DNA from: Streptomyces sp. H27-H1
GTDB taxonomy: Bacteria > Actinomycetota > Actinomycetes > Streptomycetales > Streptomycetaceae
Direction of reading: 5' to 3'
Length of the DNA: 64,000 nucleotides
Assembly (NCBI RefSeq): GCF_026627445.1
Contig: NZ_JAPNLJ010000009.1
Coordinates: forward strand, 62,001 to 126,000
A program made the position numbers and the translations under genes. The notes under the pieces were generated by a model. The model made no database searches. It was not told the DNA's origin and saw only the letters and a list, made by a program, of their open reading frames with translations. Of the stretch, positions 25,352 through 33,821 are shown piece by piece. Each line of letters starts with the position of its first letter. The stretch's first letter is position 1.

Positions 25352-25403
25352 GGGTTCCTCCGAGGGCGGTGCGGAACGGCACGGCGGGGTTGATGAGTGA
25401 GCG

Positions 25404-25664
25404 TCAGGACACGTCAAGGCGAAGCAGGTCGCGAAGGACCTTCGGCCCCTGGGTGTGGCTGGCGAGGTGCCGCTTGCGGCTCTCGTTGACGTAGCCCTTG
25501 CCGGACTGCTTCATGTCCCAGCCGCCGCACGAGCAGATGGCTTGCGTGTACGCGCGGCCGGGGCACTCGGGGTGGAGCGGCTTGCCGGAACTTGTGTGCT
25601 TGTGGTCCGCCGGGCAGAGAGTGCCGTCGGCGTGGTGGTTGGTGAGCGGGGCGCGGTGTGCCAC
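25404..25664 (-). CDS. Small Cys/His-rich protein
   Basis: 86 residues from ATG 25664. CPADHKH, HPECPG and CSCGG give several possible zinc ligands; the end is basic (RKRHLASHTQGPKVLRDLLR). Probably a small nucleic-acid-binding protein. Confidence 0.68.
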   Translation of the reverse strand: MAHRAPLTNHHADGTLCPADHKHTSSGKPLHPECPGRAYTQAICSCGGWDMKQSGKGYVNESRKRHLASHTQGPKVLRDLLRLDVS

Positions 25665-25697
25665 GGGGTTCCTCCGAGACAGGGGTCGGTAGCGCGG

Positions 25698-26045
25698 TCA
25701 GCGGGTGGGGGTGGCGATGAGCGCGGCGAGGAATCCAGCAACGGCCTCGGAGGGGGTGTAGAGGCCGAACTCCTGCACCCACTTGTCGCCTTCGGTGGGC
25801 TGCACTCGGACCTGCCAGACGATGCCGCGCTTCCAGGCGGCGGTGTCCTCGGGGAGCCAACCGACGTAGACACGGCCGTCCGGGCTCGTCGCGTGGACGT
25901 TGGCCTCCGGGGTGTCAACGACCGCCCAGCCGAGGGCGTCGAGGAGGTCGAGCACCGGTCCCGCGCAGTGGTCGGAGGAGAGCCAGCGACGGTCTTCCAC
26001 GGCCGGGCGGATGACGGCGGGCAGGAGGGTGGGGGAGGTGTTCAC
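25698..26045 (-). CDS. DUF317 domain protein
   Basis: 115 residues from GTG 26045. The DUF317 pattern is clear: TSPDGRVYVGWLPEDTAAWK, WQVRVQPTEGDKW and YTPSEAVAGFLAALI. DUF317 is largely confined to Streptomyces; its role is unknown. A second, two-domain member is at 27093. Confidence 0.8.
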   Translation of the reverse strand: MNTSPTLLPAVIRPAVEDRRWLSSDHCAGPVLDLLDALGWAVVDTPEANVHATSPDGRVYVGWLPEDTAAWKRGIVWQVRVQPTEGDKWVQEFGLYTPSEAVAGFLAALIATPTR

Positions 26046-26262
26046 GGTGGACGGTCCCTTCGTTGACCTGCGGTTTTTCCCAACACCCGTACGTTGACAT
26101 GCGGTGTGCCGAAGTTCGTAGTCCTTTCCCGGGAAGCGGCGTCTGCCGTGGGCGAACTGGCGGCCGTCGGTGGGGACTCTGACGCCGGGAATGGATCGGT
26201 GGACGCGGTTGTCGTAACTGGGTTGCGGCAACGGGCCGCACGGGACCGAAGGGGGAGCAGGG

Positions 26263-26529
26263 ATGGCGGAGCCGAGCAGACACTGGGACGGGGCCGGGCT
26301 GGAACGCAAGATCCGCGCCGCCGGGCGGCCGTGGACGGTGGGCGACATCGCGATGGTCGCTGACGGCCAGTGGGCTGTCGGTGTGCAGTCCGACGGACGG
26401 CGAGACGAGGACGCCGTGGTGGAGGACCGGATCGCGGATGGGCGTCGCGTCGAGTTGACGTTGGAGGACCTGGCCCGCGCGGTGGGCTCCCGCATCGGGG
26501 ATGCCCACCGCGACGAGGACCTCAGCTGA
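26263..26529 (+). CDS. Hypothetical protein, 88 aa
   Basis: The only right-facing gene in this stretch: ATG 26263 with GGGGGAGCAGGG upstream, and MAEPSRHWDGAGLERKIRAA at its start. Helical, rich in Asp/Arg; GRRVELTLEDLARAVGSRIG is the clearest piece. It converges on the next gene with four bases between stops. Function unknown. Confidence 0.6.
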   Translation: MAEPSRHWDGAGLERKIRAAGRPWTVGDIAMVADGQWAVGVQSDGRRDEDAVVEDRIADGRRVELTLEDLARAVGSRIGDAHRDEDLS

Positions 26530-26533
26530 CCGA

Positions 26534-27022
26534 TCAGCGGTGCGGCCCCAGTGCGGCCACCGACGGGCCGGAAACGGCCGAAGGAGCGGGCTGATCGGGC
26601 GACTGGCCCAGGGTGCGTGGAGCGCGCCCGGAGCGGGCGACAGCGGCCTGGGCCAGCCGGGCTGCCGGGGCCCGGTCCGCGGTCGCGGCGGCTTCACGTG
26701 CTTCGATCACGTGGCTGATGGCCTGAAGGGAAGTCCGGCTCTCGGCTTGAGCGACGCGAAGGTCCGCCGCCGAGCCGGTTATCCGCTCCAGGTCGTAAAA
26801 GGCCGGCACACGGCCGGACCGGGTAAGGGCGTGCAGACGGTCTTGGTGAACAGCCACGGCGTTGTCGGTGACGACCAAGGATGAGCGGATGTGCATGGCC
26901 GAGCGCAGGAGCGGGTCGTCGCTAGGGCGGCGGACCGCGAGGGATTCCAGAGCTTCAATCGGGCGGCCCCAGGCTTTCTCGATCATGGCCGTGGCCTGAT
27001 CGAGTGCGGTGGCGTCGGGCAT
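26534..27022 (-). CDS. Plasmid accessory protein with shared C-terminal motif
   Basis: 162 residues from ATG 27022. The N-terminus has WGRPIEALESLAVRRPSDDP, which resembles YGRPLEKL and SDDPVL in the gene at 29030, so the two are likely distant paralogues. The body is helical (DLERITGSAADLRVAQAESR). The C-terminus has RLAQAAVARSGRAP followed by a Pro/Ala/Ser tail ending GPHR, the shared motif described in the findings. Role unknown. Confidence 0.7.
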   Translation of the reverse strand: MPDATALDQATAMIEKAWGRPIEALESLAVRRPSDDPLLRSAMHIRSSLVVTDNAVAVHQDRLHALTRSGRVPAFYDLERITGSAADLRVAQAESRTSLQAISHVIEAREAAATADRAPAARLAQAAVARSGRAPRTLGQSPDQPAPSAVSGPSVAALGPHR

Positions 27023-27092
27023 GGTGGAACTCCCGGCATTCGGAGTGGTGCTTCGGGCAGAGGTGCTGTCCCAGAGGGACCGGAGCCGATAG

Positions 27093-28076
27093 TCAGCGGC
27101 TATGGCGTGGGGGCGTCGGGGTGGCCGGCGGCCTGGCCCCGAGAGCGGACGCAGGATTGCTCGACCGGTTCTGCGCCGAGGCCGCTGTACGGCTGCGGGC
27201 GGCCCTGACCCGCAGGTCGGCGGCCGTCCGAGGGAAGCGTGCGGCGCGGTGGACGGCCTGCGTGACGGCAGTGCGGCGTACGTCAAGGGGAGTGGGAGCC
27301 CGAGGAACCCGGTTGGCGGTCGGGCCGACGGAGCTGAGCGAGACCAGGTGCTCCACCTCGCGGTGGATCTGGTGCAGCTCACGTGCCGCCGGGGCTGGAT
27401 CGGCCATGGCCGCTGCCGTTGCGGCGATCAAGTGGGAGGGAGTACGGGCGGAGAAGACCGCCTCCGCGCGAGTGCCCCAGCCAGGTGGACCCGCCCAGAG
27501 CGTCACGGCTTCGTCGTCCAGACGGGAGCGACGGTTGTCGATGAGGACGCCTGCCTGTCCGTCCGGGGCGATGATCTCGACGGTGCCCAGCTCGGCTCCG
27601 CCGTCGCGGGTCCAGCCGGCATCGGTCAGGGGCTGGACGGCGTCGGTCCAGCGATACGAGGGGCTCGCCAGGAAGCGCCCGTTGCCCTCGTAGGCATTCG
27701 CTTCGGCGTAGTCGTGAGCGAGAGCGGTGGTGAGACCGGCAACGATCTCGGCCGGGGTGACATGGTTGAAGGTTGCCGTCCAGCGGGGTGCGGAGACGGC
27801 CTCCTCGGCTGCGGTGATCTTCCACAGCTCGAAGTCGTCGCCGAACCAGCCGATACGGATCCTCTGATCGGGCGAGGTGACAAGAAGCTGGCAGGGGCCC
27901 TCGTCGAGGTAGTGATGGGGCCAGTGAGCGACGGGGGCGAAGCCAGCGTCTCCGGTCCCGTTGGAACCGGCCAGATACATGGGGCTGACCAGTACCTCTT
28001 GGTAGGGATCCTGGGTGTAGGGCTGAGGGAGGGGAACGCGCCCGCGTGCGCAGCGGAACGGGCTGCTCGACTGCAC
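27093..28076 (-). CDS. Two-domain DUF317 protein with shared C-terminal motif
   Basis: 327 residues; GTG 28076 is the longest start and has no strong ribosome site. The first DUF317 unit runs from VTSPDQRIRIGWFGDD to VTPAEIVAGLTTAL; the second from PDGQAGVLIDNRR to RTPSHLIAATAAAM. The C-terminal end carries LRVRAARSRTAAS and a tail ending PPRHSR. DUF317 function is unknown. It is a large member of the left-facing accessory block. Confidence 0.8.
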   Translation of the reverse strand: MQSSSPFRCARGRVPLPQPYTQDPYQEVLVSPMYLAGSNGTGDAGFAPVAHWPHHYLDEGPCQLLVTSPDQRIRIGWFGDDFELWKITAAEEAVSAPRWTATFNHVTPAEIVAGLTTALAHDYAEANAYEGNGRFLASPSYRWTDAVQPLTDAGWTRDGGAELGTVEIIAPDGQAGVLIDNRRSRLDDEAVTLWAGPPGWGTRAEAVFSARTPSHLIAATAAAMADPAPAARELHQIHREVEHLVSLSSVGPTANRVPRAPTPLDVRRTAVTQAVHRAARFPRTAADLRVRAARSRTAASAQNRSSNPASALGARPPATPTPPRHSR

Positions 28077-28127
28077 GCGGGCGCCGTGGCAACGGGGAGG
28101 CGTGGCTGGCTCTCAGGGCCACCCGGA

Positions 28128-28973
28128 TCACCGGCCCCGAGAGGGGGTCGACTGGGAGGTGACGGTTGCGGGCACCCGCGGTTGCGGCTGCGGTGCGTGG
28201 CTGAACAGAGCGCTCGGCGCGGCGGCGCTCCGGCGCAGGGCCGCTGAAGTTCGGATGTTGTCCGACCCCAGCGAGACGCCGGCGTGGGTCCGGGTGGCCG
28301 CCGCGACAGGGGTCAGCGGCGCCGAGCGATTCCGTGTGGCGACGGGGTCACTCCAGTGCTCGACGGCTGCGTAGACGGGGCCCAGCGCCCGCCCCGCGTC
28401 GGTCAGGCCGTACGGGTCGCCGTGGCGGGGCCCGGTACGGGCGACCAAGCCGTCGACCTGAAGCCGGTTGAGCCGCTGCCGGGTGAAGCCGTTGTCCAGG
28501 CCGATCTCCTCGGCGATGTGGACGAACCGCATGGGGCCGCCCGCGTCGAGGACCTGGATCACGGCGGTCGAATGCCGCAGGTGCAGACGCCTCACGGCGT
28601 CCTCGACGCGTTCAGCACCGGCTACCTGGCCGCCGAGCGAGAGGTTGGCCTGGGACCAGTCGTAAAGGGTGTGGTGCACCCGAGACAGCGATTCGCCGAA
28701 GGCGCTGAGCTGATACGGAGCCCCGTGGCGGTGGTCAGCCCGGGTGACCAGTCCATCAGCGTGCATCTGGGCCAGCCGCTTACCGACGAACTGCTCGCTG
28801 ACGAAGGGAAGCCTGGCGGCGACGTCACGCACACGCATGGGGCTGCCCTGCTGCGCCAGGGTCTGCGCCGACCAGGTGGTCCACTTCGGTGCTATCAGGG
28901 AAAGCGCGTCCTCGACACGCTGGGCATCGACCGAGCCGATCGAGGCAGCGGAGGACTGAGAGGTGGCGGACAT
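28128..28973 (-). CDS. Protein with two tandem HxlR-like winged-helix domains
   Basis: 281 residues. Domain one (IAPKWTTWSAQTLAQQGSPM to PYQLSAFGESL) and domain two (HLRHSTAVIQVLDAGGPM to DPYGLTDAGRALGPVYA) each show the HxlR pattern DGLVxRxxxxxxPYxLT. HxlR regulators usually have one domain and dimerise; a tandem copy would act as a pre-formed dimer. No redox cysteine is present. The end has RTSAALRRSAAAP and a tail to PSRGR. Probably a DNA-binding protein of the element. Confidence 0.78.
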   Translation of the reverse strand: MSATSQSSAASIGSVDAQRVEDALSLIAPKWTTWSAQTLAQQGSPMRVRDVAARLPFVSEQFVGKRLAQMHADGLVTRADHRHGAPYQLSAFGESLSRVHHTLYDWSQANLSLGGQVAGAERVEDAVRRLHLRHSTAVIQVLDAGGPMRFVHIAEEIGLDNGFTRQRLNRLQVDGLVARTGPRHGDPYGLTDAGRALGPVYAAVEHWSDPVATRNRSAPLTPVAAATRTHAGVSLGSDNIRTSAALRRSAAAPSALFSHAPQPQPRVPATVTSQSTPSRGR

Positions 28974-29029
28974 GGGTCGAACTCCATTAGGACAAAGGGG
29001 GTTTGTGGATCCGTGGCGCGACCGAGCGG

Positions 29030-29572
29030 TCAGCGGGAGGTGCTCTCGGCTCGGAGCCTCTGGAGCACGGCGCCGAGGCGGCGGTTGCTGACGGGGACGC
29101 CGCGGCCGCGCAGGCCCTGGCGCAGTGCCTCGCGGTTGAGGCGATGCAGGCCGGCGGCGACCTCGCGGGCGACGTCCAGCAGGTCCTGGTCGTCAGGAGA
29201 AGGGGCGGCTCGATGAGCCGACGGCCGCCGAGCGGAAGCGCGGTCCAGGAGGAGGCGGACATCCAGCAGGTCCCAGACCGCTTGCGTCTCGCTCTGTTCC
29301 TGGCGTTCGAGGTCGACGACTTCGGTCGCGTACAGCAGCACGAGATCGTCGAGGGCGTGTTCGCCGGAGCGGTGCCGCTGCCAGGCCGCGTCGAGGTTGC
29401 GGCGGGCTGACCGGGCATCGGCGCCGGTCTGGGCGAGTCCGTCGAGCCGTCGCAGCAGGATGGGCAGGACAGGGTCGTCGGAACGGCCGGAGGCGCTGCC
29501 GCGCCGCAGCTTCTCCAGCGGGCGGCCGTACCGGTGCTCGACCAGGCGGCGGGTGTAGATCGCGGTGGACAT
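29030..29572 (-). CDS. Plasmid accessory protein with C-terminal helix-turn-helix-like end
   Basis: 180 residues from ATG 29572. N-terminal YGRPLEKLRRGSASGRSDDP parallels the gene at 26534. The C-terminal LNREALRQGLRGRGVPVSNR and LGAVLQRLRAE is a helix pair seen in Streptomyces plasmid proteins that I take as DNA-binding. Unlike its neighbours it has no Pro/Ala tail. Function unknown. Confidence 0.68.
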   Translation of the reverse strand: MSTAIYTRRLVEHRYGRPLEKLRRGSASGRSDDPVLPILLRRLDGLAQTGADARSARRNLDAAWQRHRSGEHALDDLVLLYATEVVDLERQEQSETQAVWDLLDVRLLLDRASARRPSAHRAAPSPDDQDLLDVAREVAAGLHRLNREALRQGLRGRGVPVSNRRLGAVLQRLRAESTSR

Positions 29573-29593
29573 GGGGCGTCCTTTCGAGGGAGA

Positions 29594-30025
29594 TCAGCGG
29601 GAACGGAACGGCTTGGTGGCCGTGCTTGTCGCAGGTGTGGCGGATGGGTCGACGCCGGGGCCGGTGCCGGAGATCGCTGCAGCGCCGCTGCGGCTGAGGG
29701 CGGCGGATACGCGCGGCGTGGCCGTACGGGCGTCTCGGAGGGCCACCTCGCCCTGCGGTGTGAGCGAGAGGAGCTGTCCAGGCCGGTACAGCCCCTCGCT
29801 GGTGTCCTGGGCGAGTAGCCCGTCGGTGACCAGCCGCCGGACGGTTTCAGGCCAGACCTCCGGGTTGGGGCGCTGGCCCTGTCCGTCGGAGAGGTAGATG
29901 TAGCCGTAGATGGCGCTCTGGTGGAATCGCAGTCCGCCGGCCTCGACGGCTCCGAGGGCCCTGAGGCGGCGATCACCCGAGATGGCCCAGTCATCGTCCC
30001 GGCCGGTCGCGTCATGAGGGTTCAT
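29594..30025 (-). CDS. Winged-helix-like protein with shared C-terminal motif
   Basis: 143 residues; ATG 30025 overlaps the previous stop as ATGA. YLSDGQGQRPNPEVW, TVRRLVTDGLLAQ and LSLTPQGEVALRDART suggest a winged helix. The end has RVSAALSRSGAAA and a Ser/Thr/Pro tail ending KPFRSR. It is translationally coupled to the gene at 30022. Confidence 0.7.
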   Translation of the reverse strand: MNPHDATGRDDDWAISGDRRLRALGAVEAGGLRFHQSAIYGYIYLSDGQGQRPNPEVWPETVRRLVTDGLLAQDTSEGLYRPGQLLSLTPQGEVALRDARTATPRVSAALSRSGAAAISGTGPGVDPSATPATSTATKPFRSR

Positions 30026-30690
30026 TCCGCCGCCTCCATCCGGGCGAGCAGGGAGCGGACCAGAGTGGGCAGGCTCTCGGGACCGTCGCCGATCCATACG
30101 TGGTCGTTCGCCTCGCCGAGGACGTACGCGGCGTCTTCGAGTAGGCCGCTGGAGATCTCCATGCAGGCGTCGGTGATGCGGGAGGCTGCGAGCAGGGACT
30201 CGGAGAGCACCTCGACGTAGTCGACCGGCGCGAGACCGGCGGCTTCGGCCGCAGTACGGATCGCCGCCAACTCCAGGGCGCTGAAGGCAAAGTCGAACTC
30301 GCTGTTCTGCTCCACGCTGGCCCGTGCGGCGAAGGCCGGGTCCGGCGGCTCTGTGGGGATGCCGACGCGCGTGCAGATCCGGTCGACCGAGGCGGTCAGC
30401 TCGGCGAGGGACTCGGTGAGCCATCCCAGCGCCGAGGCGTAGGAGGCCAGGGTGAAGAGACCTGCCGGCGTCGTGGGGAGTGGATCGTCGGCCACGAAGC
30501 CTTCGAGCCGGTCGTTCAGCTCGCAGACGACCCGGGGCCCGGCGGACAGTGCACCGAGCACGGGGTGCAGGTAGGAACGGCTAGCGGCCGTCGGGTACTC
30601 GGCAGTGAGGATGCCGGAGACGCTGTGCGCAACCTCGGTGAGGAGGTCAGCCAGTTCGGTACGGGCCAGGGGGTTGCGGTCGGAGGTCAT
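30022..30690 (-). CDS. Helical plasmid protein, 222 aa
   Basis: ATG 30690; overlaps the gene upstream by four bases and the one downstream by four bases. It is nearly all alpha-helix (LAELTASVDRICTRVG, VEVLSESLLAASRITDACME). The central ALELAAIRTAAEAAGLAPVD looks like a coiled or helical bundle. There is no shared tail. Function unknown. Confidence 0.7.
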   Translation of the reverse strand: MTSDRNPLARTELADLLTEVAHSVSGILTAEYPTAASRSYLHPVLGALSAGPRVVCELNDRLEGFVADDPLPTTPAGLFTLASYASALGWLTESLAELTASVDRICTRVGIPTEPPDPAFAARASVEQNSEFDFAFSALELAAIRTAAEAAGLAPVDYVEVLSESLLAASRITDACMEISSGLLEDAAYVLGEANDHVWIGDGPESLPTLVRSLLARMEAAE

Positions 30691-31163
30691 CGCTGGGGAG
30701 CCTTTCGAGGAGCGGCAGCAGCGGGTTGGACTGCTGCGGGAGGAGATGCCGGGACAGCAGTCGGCTGGTCGACCGCGCGGGGAGAGCGGGATCGAGCGGC
30801 CTGCACGCGCGCCTCGGAGGCAGAGGCTGTCTCGGCGTCCTGGTGGGGGCCGGTGCGCAGGTGCGCCGCGCGGTAGACCGCGTAGTCCTTCCGGCTACCG
30901 GCGGCGACGAGATAGATCTCGCGCTTGTGGTGCGAGGTCGGAGGAGCCGGGCGGAACTGGATGACCATCCGGTAAGAGACGGACGGATCGACGTAGACCT
31001 TGTGGAAGCCCGCGAGGCGACCCTTCAGCGGCAGGCAGTCGTCGCTGCCGTGAACCAGGTTCTGCAGCTCCAGCAGAGCCAAGTCACGCATATCGTCGGG
31101 AAGCCCCCGCAGGTCCGCGATGGCGTCCGGGTGTGCGGAGAAGGCGAAGCGGGCGCGGCTCAC
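30687..31163 (-). CDS. RelE/ParE-fold protein with Pro/Ala tail
   Basis: 158 residues from GTG 31163 (GTGA overlap with the previous gene). Residues 1-95 match the RelE/ParE fold: LPLKGRLAGFHKVYVDPSVS, SYRMVIQFRPAP and REIYLVAAGSRKDYAVYRAA. No antitoxin gene precedes or follows it. The end is RVQAARSRSPRAV followed by a long Ala/Pro tail ending RKAPQR. A domesticated or transferred toxin is possible; the fold call is by pattern only. Confidence 0.72.
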   Translation of the reverse strand: MSRARFAFSAHPDAIADLRGLPDDMRDLALLELQNLVHGSDDCLPLKGRLAGFHKVYVDPSVSYRMVIQFRPAPPTSHHKREIYLVAAGSRKDYAVYRAAHLRTGPHQDAETASASEARVQAARSRSPRAVDQPTAVPASPPAAVQPAAAAPRKAPQR

Positions 31164-31927
31164 ATCGACCGCCCGGGGCTCGGTCGCTGTTCCGTTCCTG
31201 TCGACGGCGTGCTGGGGGCGTCGAGGCCGGCCTTCGGTATCGCGGAGGCACCGGCCGACCGCGTGAGGGCAGCGCGGGTCCGGAGGGCAGTGGCGTCTCC
31301 GCGGTATTCCGGCGGCTGCGGCAGCGCGGTGCTGCGGTCGTCCAGCCAGTGCCGGGCGGCGTCCTCGTCGGCGAAGGCACCCTCGCGCATCGTGTACGTG
31401 TGCGCGTCGAAGTCCCCCTCTTCGAGGAAGACACGGATCGGCGCCTCGGCAGCAATGGAGTCGCGGGTCAACGTCCATGTCTCGCACGGGTCGAAGTCCG
31501 AGGTGTAGCTGTCGAGGACCTTGTACCGGTCGCCCGACGTGCGGAGCTTCTGTTCGACCCGCGCGGTGAGGTCGTCGGCGGGCTTCATGAAGTCGTCGCC
31601 GACCTGGGAAATCCGCTCGGGCGGGCAACCGCGCTCGGTCAGCCAGTTCTGAGCGAAGGACACGGTGGAGTGATAGGTCGACTCGAACGTGAAGGTGTTC
31701 TGGTTGAGGTCCCGGGCGACCTTGATCGCGCGAATCTGGGGCTCGCCAGGTACCCCCCAGGTGACCGAGCCGTCGTGGGCGAGGACGAAGCTGTGGGAGC
31801 CGTTGGGGGTGGTGTGGTGCTCGGCAAGGACGGTGAGGTCGCCGGCCCAGAACCGCTGCTCCGCGTACTCCGAGTCTGCGTCGGCGGGCTCGAAGTCGTC
31901 CAGACGGAAGTCGAGTTCGTTGCTCAT
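31160..31927 (-). CDS. Accessory protein, 255 aa, with shared C-terminal motif
   Basis: ATG 31927; overlaps the DUF4913 gene by four bases. The body has an acidic N-terminus (ELDFRLDDFEPADADSEYAE) and beta-rich middle (FVLAHDGSVTWGVPGEPQIR, NTFTFESTYHSTVSFAQNW). The end has RTRAALTRSAGAS and a tail ending SPGRSM. No family recognised. The gene cluster is tightly coupled by ATGA/GTGA overlaps. Confidence 0.7.
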   Translation of the reverse strand: MSNELDFRLDDFEPADADSEYAEQRFWAGDLTVLAEHHTTPNGSHSFVLAHDGSVTWGVPGEPQIRAIKVARDLNQNTFTFESTYHSTVSFAQNWLTERGCPPERISQVGDDFMKPADDLTARVEQKLRTSGDRYKVLDSYTSDFDPCETWTLTRDSIAAEAPIRVFLEEGDFDAHTYTMREGAFADEDAARHWLDDRSTALPQPPEYRGDATALRTRAALTRSAGASAIPKAGLDAPSTPSTGTEQRPSPGRSM

Positions 31928-32529
31928 GCCGCCAGCCCCAACTGCTCGGGCGCAGGGGTGGCCAGCACGCGATGGTTGGGTCGGTTCGGGCTCGTCGTGC
32001 ACGCGGCGAAGGGGCCGTCGGGAGCACGGAGATGGACCAACGCCTGGTCCAGGTGGTCGCGGTGCCATGTCGAAGGGCCAGACAGGCCGGCCTCGGCGTC
32101 GGTGAGCTGCTGCCACGCGAGCCAGAGGGCGTGCAGCCGGGCAACGGCCTCGGGGTGTTCGTGCCACTGCGAACACCACGGGCGAGTTGTGCTGATCTCT
32201 CGGCCGTACACCGGGAGGAAGAGGTAGTTCACCCAGTCGCTGAGGGCGGCGATCTCGATGGCGTACGCCTCGCCGCCCAAGGCGAGGATGAACACCGAAG
32301 CGGGGCCGTCCTCCTGCGCGGAGCCGGTCGCCTCTGCGGCCGGAACGCCGTCCGCAGTCGGGGGTGCGGCGGGGGCGGGAGCGGGCTCGGAGCCCAGGCG
32401 GTCGAGGATGACGCCGTGCTGCCTGACCTCGGCCATTGTCTTGGCGAGGATGCTGGCGAGGTCGTCGAGGTCCCCGTCGGGGACGCGGAACGGCTCCGGG
32501 TCGGGGGCGGTCGTGCTGGTGTCGGACAT
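31924..32529 (-). CDS. DUF4913 protein
   Basis: 201 residues from ATG 32529. DUF4913 pattern: LSDWVNYLFLPVYGREI, TRPWCSQWHEHPEAVARLHA and LWLAWQQL. DUF4913 is common in actinomycete plasmid proteins and is of unknown function. It is the first gene of a coupled unit and lies directly downstream of repeat element A (32571-32615), its probable control region. Confidence 0.85.
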   Translation of the reverse strand: MSDTSTTAPDPEPFRVPDGDLDDLASILAKTMAEVRQHGVILDRLGSEPAPAPAAPPTADGVPAAEATGSAQEDGPASVFILALGGEAYAIEIAALSDWVNYLFLPVYGREISTTRPWCSQWHEHPEAVARLHALWLAWQQLTDAEAGLSGPSTWHRDHLDQALVHLRAPDGPFAACTTSPNRPNHRVLATPAPEQLGLAA

Positions 32530-32570
32530 GGGGGCGTGCTCCATCTGTGAGACGGCGACATGAGGAAGAG

Positions 32571-32615
32571 GATCCGGAGGAACCGCGATTTGGTCCGGCC
32601 CGGAAAACCCGGTAG
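32571..32615 (-). repeat. Intergenic repeat element A
   Basis: A 45-base element beginning GATCC and containing CCGCGATTTGG and, at its end, GGTAG. A second 45-base copy with the same spacing lies at 37873-37917 and a shorter relative at 51452-51497. It lies 42 bases upstream of the DUF4913 start, so a promoter or operator role is likely. Confidence 0.62.
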
Positions 32616-32622
32616 TGGGGCG

Positions 32623-33820
32623 CTACGCCGTCGCGCAGCGAGGGCAGCGCGGGAAGGGCGGCGCCAGCAACTGCACTGCTCGGCTGGCCTGTTGAGGCAC
32701 GACACCGTTGCCCAGTGCGGTGAGTTGAGCCGGCCGTCCGAGCCCCGGAGTGGCGGTGACCCAGCCGGGCTCCAGTCCCTGCATCCACTCCACGAAGTCG
32801 GCACGAAGCCGTCCGGCCGCATCAGTGGGCGGCGGCGCGGGGCGGGTGAGCATCTCCCATCGGGTGATGGCGGCTGCGTACGCCCCCCATCGCTGGTCTG
32901 CCCCCCGGTTTCCGGAGCCGATTCCGTCCAGAGCGGCAGAGCCACTGCCGACAGGGGCGGGCGCCAACCCTTGCCCGGTCGGCGTCCCCGCGTGCCCGTG
33001 TCGCTGGCCCGCGGTGTGGGCAGCAGCGACGCCGCCGCACTCGGCAGGGTCATGTCCCCGTTGCCGTGCCGCTGGTTGGGCGAGCCCTTGATCCCGTCCG
33101 ATGCCTTCGGCGTAGGCAGGAGCCACTCCACCTCGTCGGCCAGGTTCGGGCCGTGTCCTCCGCTCTTCCTCTTGGAGGGGTGCTGCGAGCCGCCGTTCTT
33201 CGCGATGTTGCTGGTCGGCGTCTTGAACAGAGTGTTCGGCGGGCCAGGCGGCGAGGAAAGTGCGCTCGCGGCGGTGCGGGGCTCCGATATCGGAGGCGCG
33301 AAGCACGAGCCACTTCGCGTCGTACCGGAGGTCGGCCAGGGAGCCGAGTACGGCACCGAGTGCCCGCAGAGGAGGCTGACCTGGGGTGTCTCCCAGACAC
33401 CACGGGCAGAATTCCACGTCGCCAGGGGAACCGGCGGGTGAGGTGAGGAGGCCGCGCACATTCTCGATCACAACCAGGCAAGGTCGGAGGGCTTCGACCG
33501 CACGGGCGACGTGCAGCCACAGCCCGGAGCGGGTCTGGGCGTTGAGTCCGGCCCGACGGCCGGCGACCGAGACGTCTTTGACAGGGGAAACCCGCCGTCA
33601 GGACGCAGACCCGGGGAACGGTGGACCAGTCGACGGTCGTGATATCGCCCAGGTTCGGGACGCCGGGCCAGTGGCGGGCCAGGATGCGCGAGGCGTTCGG
33701 ATCGACTTCCGCGTGCCAGGTCAGCGTGCCGCCGAGCGCGGACTGGACACCGAGGTCCAGCCCGCCGTACCCCGAGCAGAGCGAGCCGATCAGCGGAGGG
33801 CACGCGATGGCGGTCTGCAT
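32623..33820 (-). pseudogene. DNA cytosine-5 methyltransferase, split by a +1 frameshift
   Basis: The N-terminal frame has motif I (PPLIGSLCSGYGGLDLG) and reaches the catalytic PCQ motif (GFPCQ); the next frame continues with DVSVAGRRAG, then ENVRGLL (motif VI) and the target domain, and ends GNGVVPQQASRAVQLL. The break is at an A-run (33577-33579 on the plus strand reads TTT). One extra base puts the two halves together exactly, so either the gene is broken or the base is a sequencing error. No cognate nuclease is adjacent; it would be an orphan methyltransferase. Confidence 0.82.
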
Positions 33821-33821
33821 G

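Noticed and set aside
30687..31163. Classical toxin-antitoxin pair
   Set aside because: No antitoxin gene is adjacent; the flanking genes are larger accessory proteins without antitoxin features.
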